64,000 bases of DNA from an uncultured Bacillaceae bacterium (GTDB taxonomy: Bacteria > Bacillota > Bacilli > Bacillales > Cytobacillaceae), in assembly GCA_937995745.1 (NCBI GenBank), contig CALKIU010000115.1, positions 62,001 to 126,000 of the forward strand. Direction: 5' to 3'. The position numbers were made by a program, and so were the translations under genes. Shown here one piece after another: positions 19,275-29,003 of the stretch (within the stretch, counting starts at the first letter, position 1; each line of letters opens with the position of its first letter). Under the pieces are notes generated by a model, which had not been told where the DNA came from, ran no database searches, and was given only the letters and a program-made list of their open reading frames with translations.

Positions 19275-19303
19275 TTGCAATCTTTTATCATAAATTATAT
19301 ACT
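19275..19303 (+). promoter_or_regulatory. Sigma-A promoter of the fapR operon
   Basis: TTGCAA (19275-19280), exactly 17 bp, TATACT (19298-19303). The match to consensus is good and the FapR operator begins 4 bp after the -10, so the transcription start (about 19310) lies inside the operator. This is the classical autorepression layout. Confidence 0.8.
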
Positions 19304-19306
19304 ACT

Positions 19307-19325
19307 ATTAGTACCTAGTCATAAT
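19307..19325. promoter_or_regulatory. FapR operator
   Basis: ATTAGTACCTAGTCATAAT matches the known FapR box, an inverted repeat around TTAGTACC. It overlaps the transcription start of the fapR promoter. FapR bound here would repress fapR-plsX-fabD-fabG, and malonyl-CoA would release it. Site recognition rests on established FapR consensus; binding is inferred. Confidence 0.88.
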
Positions 19326-19346
19326 ATCTTGAACGGTGTGATTCTC

Positions 19347-19922
19347 ATGAGAAAGAGCAAAAAGCAGCGACAAATCGAATTAAAGGCGACAATTCAGGAA
19401 AATCCATTTGTAACGGATGAGGAACTGGCTGAAATGTTCGGTGTCAGCGTGCAAACCATCCGTCTCGACCGCCTTGAGCTGTCTATTCCTGAATTGCGGG
19501 AGCGGATTAAACATGTCGCAGAAAGGAATTTTGAAAATCAAGTGCGCTCCCTGCCGATCGATGAAGTGATTGGGGAAATTATAGATATTGAATTGGATAA
19601 ATCGGCCATATCCATTCTTGATATAAAAAAGGAGCATGTATTTAAACGAAACAAGATTGCCAGGGGACATCATTTATTTGCCCAGGCGAATTCGCTGGCC
19701 GTTGCTGTGATTGACGATGAACTTGCTTTGACGGCAAAAGCAAGTATCCGCTTTACCCGCTCCGTCAAAGAAGGTGACAGGGTTGTGGCCAAAGCGAAAG
19801 TGGTAAAAATTGACGAAAAACTGGGGCGGACGTTTGTCGAAGTGAACAGTTATGTCAATAATGAGTTGGTGTTTACCGGTGAGTTTGAAATGTATCGTTC
19901 ACATAAAAATAAAACGGACTGA
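19347..19922 (+). CDS. fapR: FapR, malonyl-CoA-responsive lipid synthesis repressor
   Basis: A 191-residue transcription factor controlling fatty acid and phospholipid genes in Gram-positive bacteria. The N-terminal DeoR-type helix-turn-helix (about 18-50) contains ITDEELA-like [18 protein letters not shown] and [16 protein letters not shown], hallmarks of FapR. The C-terminal hot-dog domain, which binds malonyl-CoA, contains [14 protein letters not shown] (near 115). I chose ATG at 19347 because it matches the B. subtilis start MRRNKRERQ; a longer open frame from 19275 would run through the promoter and operator. The gene controls its own operon through the adjacent operator. Confidence 0.96.
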   Translation: MRKSKKQRQIELKATIQENPFVTDEELAEMFGVSVQTIRLDRLELSIPELRERIKHVAERNFENQVRSLPIDEVIGEIIDIELDKSAISILDIKKEHVFKRNKIARGHHLFAQANSLAVAVIDDELALTAKASIRFTRSVKEGDRVVAKAKVVKIDEKLGRTFVEVNSYVNNELVFTGEFEMYRSHKNKTD

Positions 19923-19986
19923 CGCGGATTTAGTTGAAAAATTGGTCGAATGCAATCTATAAAAATATAACAAGGAATGAGACGGG

Positions 19987-20970
19987 ATGAAAATAGCAAT
20001 TGATGCCATGGGCGGAGACAATGCCCCGAAAGAAGTTGTACTCGGCGCCGCAAAAGCGGTCAAAACATTTTCTGATTTACATATCATTCTCGTCGGCAAT
20101 GAAAAGGAAATAAAAAAATATTTGCCCGATGAAGAACGGATCTCGATTATTCATACGGATGAAGTCATTCACGGTACGGACGAGCCGGTAAAGGCGGTGA
20201 GAAGAAAGAAAAATTCGTCGATGGTTCTGGCGGCTAATCTGGTCAAAAACGGGGAAGCGGACGGCTGTATTTCTGCAGGAAACACAGGTGCGTTAATGGC
20301 GGCCGGGTTGTTTGTCGTCGGGCGGGTCGCCGGCATAAACAGGCCGGCCCTGGCTCCAACGCTTCCGACATTGGACGGAAAAGGATTTGTCTTTCTCGAT
20401 GTGGGAGCGAATGCCGACGCCAAACCGGAACATTTGTTGCAATATGCGATCATGGGTTCCGTTTATGCGGAAAAAGTCCGGGGCATTAAAAATCCACGCG
20501 TCGGCTTGCTGAATATCGGAACAGAGGAACAAAAAGGAAATGAACTGGCCAAACAAGCATACGCTTTGCTTAAAGAAAGCCGGCTGAATTTCATCGGCAA
20601 TGTGGAAGCCCGCGATCTTCTTGAAGGTGTTGCCGATGTCGTGGTCACCGACGGGTTTACGGGCAATATGGTGTTAAAAACACTAGAGGGAACAGCCCTC
20701 TCCTTGTTCAAAATGATGAAAAACGTCTTTACATCATCCCTTAAATCCAAACTGGCGGCCGCCGTGTTGATGCCTGAATTAAAAAAGATTAAATCGCAAA
20801 TGGATTATTCGGAATACGGCGGGGCAGGATTGTTCGGGCTCAAGGCCCCTGTTGTGAAAGCCCACGGGTCTTCCGATGCAAATGCCATCTTTCACGCCGT
20901 CAGGCAGACCCGTGACATGATAGACAAGCAGGTTCCGCAAATTATTCAAGAAACGCTCGAAACAAAATAG
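19987..20970 (+). CDS. plsX: Phosphate acyltransferase PlsX
   Basis: A 327-residue peripheral membrane enzyme making acyl-phosphate from acyl-ACP, the first committed step of the PlsX/PlsY route to phosphatidic acid. The N-terminal [26 protein letters not shown] [16 protein letters not shown], and [19 protein letters not shown] are family signatures. [15 protein letters not shown] follows in the last third. It sits second in the FapR operon after a 64-nt gap. It also links functionally to FakA, encoded 3 kb upstream, since acyl-phosphate is the shared intermediate. Confidence 0.96.
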   Translation: MKIAIDAMGGDNAPKEVVLGAAKAVKTFSDLHIILVGNEKEIKKYLPDEERISIIHTDEVIHGTDEPVKAVRRKKNSSMVLAANLVKNGEADGCISAGNTGALMAAGLFVVGRVAGINRPALAPTLPTLDGKGFVFLDVGANADAKPEHLLQYAIMGSVYAEKVRGIKNPRVGLLNIGTEEQKGNELAKQAYALLKESRLNFIGNVEARDLLEGVADVVVTDGFTGNMVLKTLEGTALSLFKMMKNVFTSSLKSKLAAAVLMPELKKIKSQMDYSEYGGAGLFGLKAPVVKAHGSSDANAIFHAVRQTRDMIDKQVPQIIQETLETK

Positions 20971-21075
20971 TCTGCCTTTCCCTTATTATGGCAAGGATAT
21001 AACAGGAGACAGTGCCAGTGCACAGAAAAATACCGTAGTTATAAAAAATAAAAAGAAGAACAAAGGGGAGTACAG

Positions 21076-22020
21076 ATGGGAAAAATAGCATTTGTCTTTC
21101 CGGGACAAGGTTCGCAAACGGTCGGAATGGGAAAAACTTTGGCTGAATCAGAAAACTTTGCCCGAGCTTATTTTGATAAAGCGGATGAAATTTTGGGATA
21201 TTCCCTTTCCAAGATTATTTTTGAAGGTCCCCAAGAGGAACTGACGTTGACAGTGAACGCCCAACCCGCTTTGCTTACAACAAGCGTCGCTGTTTTGGAA
21301 CTGTTCAAAAGGGCTGAAATTTTCCCCGACTACACCGCAGGGCACAGCTTGGGAGAGTATACGGCCCTTGTTTGTGCAGGTGCAATCTCTTTTGAGGATG
21401 CCGTTTATGTGGTGAGAAAACGGGGAGAGTTTATGGAAGAGGCCGTTCCGAACGGGGAAGGAACGATGGCCGCCGTCCTGGGCTTGGAGAGAAACATTTT
21501 GCACGAAGTAACCGAAGAGGTGAGTTCCGGGGGCCATCCGGTGCAAATGGCCAATATCAATTGCCCCGGGCAAATCGTTATTTCCGGTTCCAAAGAAGGC
21601 GTGGAACGGGCTTCGGCGAAGGCGAAAGAGGCGGGGGCAAAAAGGGTTCTGCCTCTAAACGTGAGCGGACCGTTCCACTCCCGGTTGATGGAACCGGCGG
21701 CAGAGAAACTCAAAAAAGAGCTCGATAAGATTGACATCAGGAAAGCAAACATTCCTGTCATTGCCAATGTATCCGCATCGGAGATGACAGAACCGGATGA
21801 TATTAAGCATAAATTAATCCGGCAACTGTCTTCCCCCGTTCTGTGGGAGGATTCAGTACAAAAATTGATAGATTTGGGTGTCGATACATTCGTCGAAATC
21901 GGCCCCGGCAAAGTATTGTCCGGATTAATCAGAAAAATTGATCGCGCTGTCAAAACATACTCTGTTTCCGATCAAGAAACATTTGAAGCGGCAATTAAGA
22001 GTTTAAAGGAGAGGGTTTGA
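21076..22020 (+). CDS. fabD: Malonyl-CoA:ACP transacylase
   Basis: A 314-residue enzyme loading malonyl groups from CoA to acyl carrier protein, supplying fatty acid elongation. [14 protein letters not shown] opens the protein. The nucleophile is Ser91 in [10 protein letters not shown] and the catalytic His is His201 in [21 protein letters not shown] near the C terminus is also conserved. It starts after an AAAGGGGAG SD and its stop overlaps the fabG ATG (TGATG), so the two are coupled. Its substrate malonyl-CoA is also the FapR effector. Confidence 0.97.
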   Translation: MGKIAFVFPGQGSQTVGMGKTLAESENFARAYFDKADEILGYSLSKIIFEGPQEELTLTVNAQPALLTTSVAVLELFKRAEIFPDYTAGHSLGEYTALVCAGAISFEDAVYVVRKRGEFMEEAVPNGEGTMAAVLGLERNILHEVTEEVSSGGHPVQMANINCPGQIVISGSKEGVERASAKAKEAGAKRVLPLNVSGPFHSRLMEPAAEKLKKELDKIDIRKANIPVIANVSASEMTEPDDIKHKLIRQLSSPVLWEDSVQKLIDLGVDTFVEIGPGKVLSGLIRKIDRAVKTYSVSDQETFEAAIKSLKERV

Positions 22021-22766
22021 TGAAATTAGAAGGATTGTGCGCCTTGGTTACGGGCGCTTCGCGGGGCATCGGCCGTGAAATAGCGCTTGAATTGGCACGA
22101 CAAGGAGCAAATGTGGCCGTTAATTATGCGGGAAATGAAGCAAAAGCCCGCGAAACAGTGGAAGAAATAGAAAAGATGGGAAGGAAGGCTTTTGCCGTCA
22201 AAGCGGATGTAAGCAGCGCCGACGAAGTGTCGGAAATGGTAAAGAAAACGATAGCCGAGTTTGGCCGCCTCGACATTCTCGTTAATAATGCCGGGATAAC
22301 GAAGGACAATTTATTAATGAGAATGAAAGAAGAAGAATGGGATGCGGTAATCGACACCAATTTGAAAGGTGTGTTCCTTTGCACAAAAGCGGTGACCCGG
22401 CAAATGATGAAACAAAGGAAGGGCCGGATCATCAATATTGCTTCCATTGTCGGCGTCAGCGGCAATGCGGGACAAGCGAATTATGTCGCCGCCAAAGCCG
22501 GCGTCATCGGTTTGACTAAAACAACCGCCAGGGAGCTCGCTTCCCGGGGAATCACCGTCAATGCGGTTGCTCCCGGCTTTATTTCCACTGATATGACAGA
22601 TCAGTTGAGTGAAGAAATTAAAGCCGGAATGCTGAAGCAAATTCCCCTCGGACGCTTTGGAGAGCCCGGGGATGTTGCCAAAATGGTTGCCTTTTTGGCT
22701 TCTGATGATGCAGATTATATCACCGGCCAAACGATTCATATTGACGGCGGAATGGTCATGTCTTAA
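22020..22766 (+). CDS. fabG: 3-oxoacyl-ACP reductase FabG
   Basis: A 248-residue short-chain dehydrogenase that reduces beta-ketoacyl-ACP with NADPH in the first reductive step of fatty acid elongation. The cofactor motif TGASRGIG is at 11-18 and NNAG at 89-92. The catalytic triad is Ser142, Tyr155 and Lys159 (YVAAK). [15 protein letters not shown] closes the protein. The ATG at 22020 overlaps the fabD stop and gives the expected N terminus; an in-frame TTG one codon earlier is less likely. It is the last gene under clear FapR control before acpP. Confidence 0.97.
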   Translation: MKLEGLCALVTGASRGIGREIALELARQGANVAVNYAGNEAKARETVEEIEKMGRKAFAVKADVSSADEVSEMVKKTIAEFGRLDILVNNAGITKDNLLMRMKEEEWDAVIDTNLKGVFLCTKAVTRQMMKQRKGRIINIASIVGVSGNAGQANYVAAKAGVIGLTKTTARELASRGITVNAVAPGFISTDMTDQLSEEIKAGMLKQIPLGRFGEPGDVAKMVAFLASDDADYITGQTIHIDGGMVMS

Positions 22767-22854
22767 TCATTGTTATATATTGTTAATTTTTAATAAATGA
22801 TCAAATTTTGGAAAATAATGATGGTTTGTTCTTTCATTGTTTTTCCGAATCAAC

Positions 22855-22860
22855 TATAAT
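22855..22860 (+). promoter_or_regulatory. -10 box of a likely acpP promoter
   Basis: A perfect TATAAT lies 22 bp before the acpP start codon. The sequence 17 bp upstream (TTTCAT) is a poor -35, so the assignment is tentative. It suggests that acpP has its own promoter in addition to read-through from fabG, in keeping with the high demand for ACP. Confidence 0.45.
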
Positions 22861-22883
22861 GGCTTGAGGGGAGGTGAACAAAT

Positions 22884-23120
22884 ATGGAAGATATCATGGA
22901 GCGTGTTACCAAGATCATCGTAGATCGCCTTGGGGTTGAAGAATCGCAAGTTACACCCGATGCATCTTTTAAAGATGATCTCGGCGCTGATTCATTGGAT
23001 GTTGTTGAATTGGTTATGGAGTTGGAAGACCAGTTCGACATGGAAATCTCTGATGAGGAAGCCGAGAAAATTTCAACTGTCGGCGATGCGGTTAACTACA
23101 TAAAAAGCAAGCTTTCATAA
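22884..23120 (+). CDS. acpP: Acyl carrier protein
   Basis: A 78-residue acidic helical carrier protein that holds fatty acyl chains on a 4'-phosphopantetheine arm. The arm attaches at Ser37 in [15 protein letters not shown]. The remaining helices [16 protein letters not shown] and [13 protein letters not shown] are standard. A strong SD (GGGGAGGTGAAC) precedes ATG 22884. It follows the fapR operon by 117 nt and a TATAAT element. A long-range hairpin follows the gene. Confidence 0.97.
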   Translation: MEDIMERVTKIIVDRLGVEESQVTPDASFKDDLGADSLDVVELVMELEDQFDMEISDEEAEKISTVGDAVNYIKSKLS

Positions 23121-23142
23121 AATAGGTTGATGAACTGACGTT

Positions 23143-23220
23143 AGGCTGTCCTTACAGAGGGAGATGGCAATATCCGTATTCTATTACGAGATGCCCTTTT
23201 TAAGGACAGCCTCTTTACTT
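23143..23220 (+). terminator. Long-loop hairpin after acpP, probable terminator
   Basis: A perfect 12-bp arm pair, AGGCTGTCCTTA (23143-23154) and TAAGGACAGCCT (23201-23212), encloses 46 nt. An inner AGGG/CCCT pair can extend the helix. It is followed by CTTTACTT, which is only moderately T-rich. It probably ends acpP transcription, though the long loop is unusual. Confidence 0.55.
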
Positions 23221-23319
23221 GAACAAATTTTTAAGAAAGAGCGCCACCGGTTTTTTTTTCTCCAATCGGTTCCGGCGGGTGCCGTCCGGATGCGGCGAGG
23301 GATGCTGCCAAAAGATATT

Positions 23320-23348
23320 TTGCGTTTTAGCGGATAATTACGTAAACT
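23320..23348 (+). promoter_or_regulatory. Candidate sigma-A promoter for rnc-smc-ftsY
   Basis: TTGCGT (23320-23325), 17 bp, TAAACT (23343-23348), located 38 bp before the rnc start and downstream of the acpP hairpin. The consensus match is fair and the spacing ideal. It would drive rnc, smc and ftsY. Confidence 0.45.
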
Positions 23349-23386
23349 TTAATAGTGGTGTAAATTTAAAGTAAGGTGGTAGCTTT

Positions 23387-24103
23387 ATGAGAAAAAACGG
23401 GGAGATAAAAACACAATTTGAAAAATTGCAAGATAAAATTGGAATTAAATTTTCCGATGAATCCCTTTTGATACAAGCTTTTACCCATTCATCATATGTG
23501 AATGAGCATCGGGACAAGCCCCACCGTGATAATGAGAGACTCGAATTTTTGGGTGATGCCGTGCTGGAGGTTACGATCTCCCACTTTCTTTACAAGCAAT
23601 ATCCGGAAATGAGTGAAGGGGAATTGACAAAATTGAGGGCGGCCATTGTCTGTGAACCCTCATTGGTTTCCTTTGCCAATGCTCTCTCATTCAGCGACTA
23701 TGTCCTGCTGGGCAAAGGCGAGGAAATGACCGGGGGAAGAACGAGACCCTCCTTGTTGGCCGATGTCTTTGAGGCGTTTATTGGGGCGTTGTATTTGGAT
23801 CAAGGCTTCGATGCTGTGTTTGCTTTTATGGAAAAACATGTATTTCCTAAAATCAAGAACGGTGCTTTTTCTCATGTGATGGATTATAAAAGCATGCTGC
23901 AGGAATTGGTCCAACGCGACGGTTCGGGAGAAATTGAATATAAAATTTTGCAGGAACGGGGTCCCGCCCATAACAGGGAATTTGTTTCCCAAGTGATCTT
24001 GAAAGGAAAGGAACTTGGAGTAGGCATGGGAAAATCAAAAAAAGAAGCGGAACAGAAAGCCGCTCAACGGGCATTGGAAAAATTAAAATCCCTGCCCAAA
24101 TAA
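23387..24103 (+). CDS. rnc: Ribonuclease III
   Basis: A 238-residue double-stranded-RNA endonuclease that processes rRNA precursors and, in B. subtilis, other structured RNAs including the SRP RNA. The catalytic domain contains the signature [13 protein letters not shown] (about 45-57) and the second acidic cluster [18 protein letters not shown]. The C-terminal dsRNA-binding domain (about 165-235) starts at [11 protein letters not shown] and ends with [16 protein letters not shown]. The start follows GTAAGGTGGTAG. The rnc-smc-ftsY order is conserved in Bacillus. Confidence 0.97.
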   Translation: MRKNGEIKTQFEKLQDKIGIKFSDESLLIQAFTHSSYVNEHRDKPHRDNERLEFLGDAVLEVTISHFLYKQYPEMSEGELTKLRAAIVCEPSLVSFANALSFSDYVLLGKGEEMTGGRTRPSLLADVFEAFIGALYLDQGFDAVFAFMEKHVFPKIKNGAFSHVMDYKSMLQELVQRDGSGEIEYKILQERGPAHNREFVSQVILKGKELGVGMGKSKKEAEQKAAQRALEKLKSLPK

Positions 24104-24153
24104 GGCGGATGCCGAGCTAAGGCTTTTTGATGTTTGGGAGGGAGAGAAAAAGC

Positions 24154-27100
24154 GTGTATTTAAAACGATTGGAAATCGTCGGTTTTAAGTCGTTTGCCGA
24201 CCGCGTCGAGATCGAATTTGTTCCCGGGGTAACCGCCGTTGTCGGACCGAACGGGAGCGGAAAAAGCAATATCACCGATGCCATCCGCTGGGTTCTGGGC
24301 GAACAGTCGGCCAAATCATTGCGCGGTGCGAAAATGGAAGATATCATTTTCGCCGGCAGCGAAACGCGGAAACCGCTAAATTACGCTGAGGTTACATTAA
24401 TCCTTGACAATGAAGATCAGTTTCTTCCTGTTGATTATCAAGAAGTGAGCGTAACGAGAAGGGTATTCCGCTCCGGAGAAAGTGAATTTCTCATTAATAA
24501 ACAGCCTTGCCGTTTGCGTGATATAGTCGATCTGTTCATGGATTCGGGGGTTGGCCGGGAAGCATTCTCCATCATCAGCCAAGGCAAAGTGGAAGAAATC
24601 TTAAACAGCAAACCGGAAGACCGGCGGACGATTTTTGAAGAAGCGGCAGGAGTTTTAAAGTATAAAAACCGGAAGAAAAAAGCGGAAGAAAAACTGGCGG
24701 AGACGGAAGGAAATTTGGACCGGGTCAGCGATATCATTTTTGAACTTCAAAGCCAGCTTGAACCTTTGGAAAAGCAAGCTTCCGCAGCCAAAGATTTTTT
24801 ACATAAAAAAGAAGAATTGGAACGATTTGAAGTTGCCCTTATCGCATATGAGATTGAACAACTGTACGACAAATGGAAAACATTGTCGGCCCATGTCGAA
24901 GAGCAGAAAAACAAAGAAATTGAATTGTCAGCGGAGATCCAGGCAAGAGAAGCAAAAATTGAAGAAGTCAGATGGAAAATACAGAATTTAGATGAAGGAA
25001 TAAACGATTTGCAAGACAAATTGCTGTTGGCGAGTGAAGAATTGGAAAAATTGGAAGCCCGCAAGGAAGTATTAAAAGAAAGAAAAAGAAATGCCGAGCA
25101 AAGAAAAGCACAGCTTGAACAAACGATTCGCAATTTGTCGGTGAAAATTGCGGAACTTTCCGCACAGAAGGAAAGTCAGCAGGATATCGTCGGACGCCAT
25201 GAACAAGAACACGCCGCTCTCAGAGACAGCCTTTCCGAAAAACGGAAAGTTCTGTCCCAATACAGCGAAAATATTAACGAGCAAATAGAAGCGTTAAAAA
25301 GTGATTATATTGAACTCCTCAATCAACAGGCCGCTTTAAAAAACGAATTGCAGAATATAGAACAACGAATCGCTCAAAATGAACATTTGGCCGGAAAACT
25401 GGAGAAGGAAAATGAAAAATATTTGGCGGAGCGGAATAACATTGAAAAGAAAAAAGCGGCGGTTTTGGAAGAATTGGCATTTGTGGGCGAACAGTTGGAA
25501 GAACAGATCCGCCTGTACAGAAATGAGCAACAGCTGCTGGATGAAGCGCGAAACAGCCTCAAGAAAAAAGAGCGTGTTTTGAATGAGTTGTTCCAGCAAT
25601 TGCAAAAAATTAAATCCAGAAAAGACACGTTGCAGGAAATGGAAGATGAATATGCCGGGTTTTACCAGGGGGTAAGGGAGGTGCTTAAGGCGCGGAACGG
25701 CACATTGTCCGGCATTGAAGGAGCAGTGGCGGAACTGATTCAAGTGCCGAAAGAATATGAACGCGCCATTGAAACGGCCCTGTCCGGCTCCATGCAGCAT
25801 ATCGTTGTCGACATGGAGGAAAGCGCGAGGAAAGCAATCAGCTATTTAAAGGCAAACGGCTTCGGCCGGGCTACTTTTCTTCCTCTCGATGTCATCAAAG
25901 GAAAATATTTGTCCGATGCACAAAGAGCCGTCATTACCCGACACCCCTCCTATATAGGAATCGCCGCGGAATTAATCCATTATGACCGAAAATACAGCAA
26001 TATAATGGAAAACCTCCTCGGAACGGTAGTCATTGCCCGCGATTTGCGGGGGGCAAATGAAATGGCCAAGGCCCTCCACTACCGTTTGCGCATCGTGACG
26101 GTTGAAGGCGATGTTGTCAATCCGGGCGGCTCCATGACCGGGGGCTCATACCGCGTGCAAACCTCTTCGCTGTTAAGCCGAAAAAACGAATTGGAACAAC
26201 TGAAAAAACAGCTTGCGGAGATGGAGGAGAAAACTTCCGGACTGCGAGAAGAAGTACAGCAACTAAGAAATGAGATTGCCGTGCGCGAACAGAATTTGGA
26301 AAAATGCCGCGTAAAAGTGGAAGAACTTCGACTGAAAGAACAATCCGTCAAGGGACAATTGCACGAAACAGAGATTGAAGAAAAAGCAATCAACGAAAGA
26401 TTGTCACTATATGATCTTGATAAAGAGCAGCTGAAGGAAGAATTAAATAATTTTGCCCATAAACGCGTCGAACTCCAAGAACAACTGCGCCATTGCGGCG
26501 AAAAGATTCAGCAACTTGAACGGGACATTTCGATGCTCAATAAGCGGAGAGAAACGCAAAAATCTTCAAAAGAAATGCTGGTTGAAGAGATCGGGGAGCT
26601 AAAAGTTCAAATTGCGGCCAAAACAGAGCAGCTTTCGCATGCAAAAGAAAAGTTGCAAACTCTGATTGGCGAACTGGAAGAACATAAAAAGAGAAAATCA
26701 TGCGAAGAGGAACATTTGCGGGCGCTTATCCGTGACATCGATGGCCATTTGTCGGAAGAAGCGCGTTTGGAAGAAGATATTAAAGAAAAACTTGGCAACA
26801 AAAATGTTCTGATGGAACGGATCTCTTCGCTCCGGGCGGAACGTCTGCAGCTTTATACGGGCATAGAAGATGATGAATTGGAAGTCAAAGGTTTGAAAAA
26901 ACAACATAAAGAGCTTTCCTCTGATTTAAAAGCGGATGAAGTCCAATTAAACAGGTTGGATGTAGAATTGGAAAATTTGCTCGCTCATTTGCGGGAAGAA
27001 TATTTGCTCACTTTTGAAGGGGCAAAAGCGGAATACCCGCTCACCGTTTCCCCGGAAGAAGCAAGGGAAAAAGTCGAATCTCTCAAATTCGCCATCGAGG

Positions 27101-27723
27101 CGATGGGAACGGTCAATTTGGGTGCCATCGAAGAGTATGAGCGCGTGTCGCAACGATATGAATTTTTGCTTAAACAAAAAGAAGATTTGGAACAAGCCAA
27201 AGAGACTCTGTACAAAGTCATTAAGGAAATGGATGAGGAAGTAAAGAAACGGTTTGCCGGCACTTTTGACGGTGTCCGCCATCATTTCTGCCATGTTTTT
27301 CAAGTCTTATTCGGCGGAGGAAAGGCGGATTTGCGTCTGACGGAACCGGATGATCTTCTCAACACGGGCATTGACATTGTTGCCCAACCTCCGGGAAAGA
27401 AGTTGCAAAATCTGGGCCTTCTGTCCGGAGGAGAACGGGCTTTGACGGCCATTGCCCTGCTCTTTTCCATTTTGAAGGTGCGTCCCGTGCCATTCTGTAT
27501 CTTGGACGAAGTGGAAGCGGCCTTGGATGAAGCGAACGTTGTCCGTTTCAGCCAATACTTAAAAAATTGCAGCGAAGAAACGCAATTTATCGTCATTACC
27601 CATCGCAAAGGAACGATGGAAGAGGCGGACGTCCTTTACGGCGTAACGATGCAGGAATCGGGAGTTTCGAAGCTTGTTTCCGTCCGTTTGGAAGATTCGA
27701 ATGAATTTGTGCAACAATTATAA
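24154..27723 (+). CDS. smc: Chromosome segregation ATPase SMC
   Basis: A 1189-residue SMC protein that forms the condensin core with ScpA/ScpB and organises newly replicated DNA. Walker A GPNGSGKSNI is at 31-40. Long coiled coils (about 165-500 and 670-1010) flank the hinge, in which GFGRATFLPLDVIKG and NPGGSMTGGS stand out. The C-terminal head carries the signature LLSGGERALTAIALLFSIL and Walker B FCILDEVEAALDEAN. I chose GTG at 24154, 9 nt after GGGAGGGAG and matching the family N terminus (M-F/Y-LKRL). An upstream in-frame ATG at 24127 would place the SD inside the coding sequence. Confidence 0.97.
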   Translation: MYLKRLEIVGFKSFADRVEIEFVPGVTAVVGPNGSGKSNITDAIRWVLGEQSAKSLRGAKMEDIIFAGSETRKPLNYAEVTLILDNEDQFLPVDYQEVSVTRRVFRSGESEFLINKQPCRLRDIVDLFMDSGVGREAFSIISQGKVEEILNSKPEDRRTIFEEAAGVLKYKNRKKKAEEKLAETEGNLDRVSDIIFELQSQLEPLEKQASAAKDFLHKKEELERFEVALIAYEIEQLYDKWKTLSAHVEEQKNKEIELSAEIQAREAKIEEVRWKIQNLDEGINDLQDKLLLASEELEKLEARKEVLKERKRNAEQRKAQLEQTIRNLSVKIAELSAQKESQQDIVGRHEQEHAALRDSLSEKRKVLSQYSENINEQIEALKSDYIELLNQQAALKNELQNIEQRIAQNEHLAGKLEKENEKYLAERNNIEKKKAAVLEELAFVGEQLEEQIRLYRNEQQLLDEARNSLKKKERVLNELFQQLQKIKSRKDTLQEMEDEYAGFYQGVREVLKARNGTLSGIEGAVAELIQVPKEYERAIETALSGSMQHIVVDMEESARKAISYLKANGFGRATFLPLDVIKGKYLSDAQRAVITRHPSYIGIAAELIHYDRKYSNIMENLLGTVVIARDLRGANEMAKALHYRLRIVTVEGDVVNPGGSMTGGSYRVQTSSLLSRKNELEQLKKQLAEMEEKTSGLREEVQQLRNEIAVREQNLEKCRVKVEELRLKEQSVKGQLHETEIEEKAINERLSLYDLDKEQLKEELNNFAHKRVELQEQLRHCGEKIQQLERDISMLNKRRETQKSSKEMLVEEIGELKVQIAAKTEQLSHAKEKLQTLIGELEEHKKRKSCEEEHLRALIRDIDGHLSEEARLEEDIKEKLGNKNVLMERISSLRAERLQLYTGIEDDELEVKGLKKQHKELSSDLKADEVQLNRLDVELENLLAHLREEYLLTFEGAKAEYPLTVSPEEAREKVESLKFAIEAMGTVNLGAIEEYERVSQRYEFLLKQKEDLEQAKETLYKVIKEMDEEVKKRFAGTFDGVRHHFCHVFQVLFGGGKADLRLTEPDDLLNTGIDIVAQPPGKKLQNLGLLSGGERALTAIALLFSILKVRPVPFCILDEVEAALDEANVVRFSQYLKNCSEETQFIVITHRKGTMEEADVLYGVTMQESGVSKLVSVRLEDSNEFVQQL

Positions 27724-27738
27724 AAGGGAAGTGAACGT

Positions 27739-28731
27739 ATGAGCTTTTTTAAAAAATTGAAGGAAACGATTACCCAACAAACGACTATCGTGACAGAAAA
27801 ATTCAAAGAAGGTTTGGCGAAAACCCGTGAAAATTTTACCGACAGGGTCAATGAACTTGTCGCCCGCTATCGGAAAGTCGATGAAGAATTCTTTGAAGAA
27901 CTGGAAGAAATCTTGATCGCGGCAGATGTCGGCTTTCATACTGTCATGGAATTGATTGATGAATTAAAATTTGAGGTGAAAAAACGGAAAATTCAAGACC
28001 CGGCAGAAGTGCAAAGCGTCATTTCCGAAAAGCTTGTCGAAATTTATCAAAAAGGGGACGACGCACCCGCCAAGTTGAATATCCGGGAAGGCGATTTGAC
28101 GGTGATTCTTTTTGTCGGCGTAAACGGGGTCGGAAAGACAACAACTATCGGCAAGCTGGCACACCGCTTCAAGTCGGAAGGAAAAAAAGTTCTTTTGGCT
28201 GCGGGTGATACATTCCGTGCCGGAGCGATTGAACAGTTGGAAACGTGGGGAGAAAGAGTCGGCGTGGAAACAATTAAACATGCTCCCGGTTCTGATCCCG
28301 CCGCGGTGATATATGACGCCATTCATGCGGCCAAATCCAGAAAAGCGGATATATTGCTGTGTGATACGGCCGGGCGTTTGCAAAATAAAGTAAACTTGAT
28401 GAAGGAACTGGCAAAAATAAAACGGGTGATTGAACGGGAGGTGCCGGGTGCGCCCCATGAAGTGCTCCTGGTTCTTGACGCCACGACGGGGCAAAATGCC
28501 CTTGTCCAGGCAAAAACATTTAAAGAAGCAACCGATGTGACGGGTATTGTGTTAACAAAGCTCGACGGGACGGCAAAAGGCGGAATAGTTCTTGCCATCC
28601 GCAATGAATTGAATATTCCCGTGAAACTTGTCGGACTGGGTGAAAAGTTGGACGATTTGCAAGAGTTTGATCCGAAGCAATATGTTTACGGATTGTTTGC
28701 CAATTTGATAGAAAAAGAAGAAGCCTCTTAA
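27739..28731 (+). CDS. ftsY: Signal recognition particle receptor FtsY
   Basis: A 330-residue SRP receptor GTPase that docks ribosome-SRP complexes at the membrane. It is the short Gram-positive type, without the large acidic N-terminal domain of E. coli. The NG domain shows GVNGVGKTTTIGKL (127-140), CDTAGRLQNK, and LTKLDGTAKGG. The helical N domain (about 20-100) precedes it. It is 15 nt downstream of smc, and a strong terminator follows, closing the rnc-smc-ftsY unit. Confidence 0.97.
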   Translation: MSFFKKLKETITQQTTIVTEKFKEGLAKTRENFTDRVNELVARYRKVDEEFFEELEEILIAADVGFHTVMELIDELKFEVKKRKIQDPAEVQSVISEKLVEIYQKGDDAPAKLNIREGDLTVILFVGVNGVGKTTTIGKLAHRFKSEGKKVLLAAGDTFRAGAIEQLETWGERVGVETIKHAPGSDPAAVIYDAIHAAKSRKADILLCDTAGRLQNKVNLMKELAKIKRVIEREVPGAPHEVLLVLDATTGQNALVQAKTFKEATDVTGIVLTKLDGTAKGGIVLAIRNELNIPVKLVGLGEKLDDLQEFDPKQYVYGLFANLIEKEEAS

Positions 28732-28767
28732 ACAGCCGTTGTCATTTGTTAATCTGTATGGCATTTT

Positions 28768-28799
28768 GAAAGAGTGTCTGTGCGGACACTCTTTTTTTA
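28768..28799 (+). terminator. Intrinsic terminator after ftsY
   Basis: AGAGTGTC (28771-28778) pairs with GACACTCT (28785-28792) with a 6-nt loop, followed by TTTTTTT. This is a strong Rho-independent terminator separating ftsY from ylxM-ffh. Confidence 0.9.
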
Positions 28800-28934
28800 A
28801 AAATGGTGCGGGCTATTTCAACATAAAAAACTACGTATTTGGCGGCCGTTCTTTTGTTTAAAGGAAGCTTGTACCGGATTTGCAGGCGCATATGGCTGCA
28901 CATCCGGCAGTTTGTTTGCGGGAAGGGAACATTC

Positions 28935-28963
28935 TTGACAGAACCTGTTAGCGGGTGTACACT
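28935..28963 (+). promoter_or_regulatory. Sigma-A promoter for ylxM-ffh
   Basis: Perfect -35 TTGACA (28935-28940), a spacer of exactly 17 bp, and TACACT (28958-28963). It is located 40 bp before the ylxM start. An imperfect 12-bp dyad lies just upstream (28874-28907). Confidence 0.8.
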
Positions 28964-29003
28964 TTGTTTGTAAAGTCTTTTTACTTAACACAGGTGATGA
29001 TCG

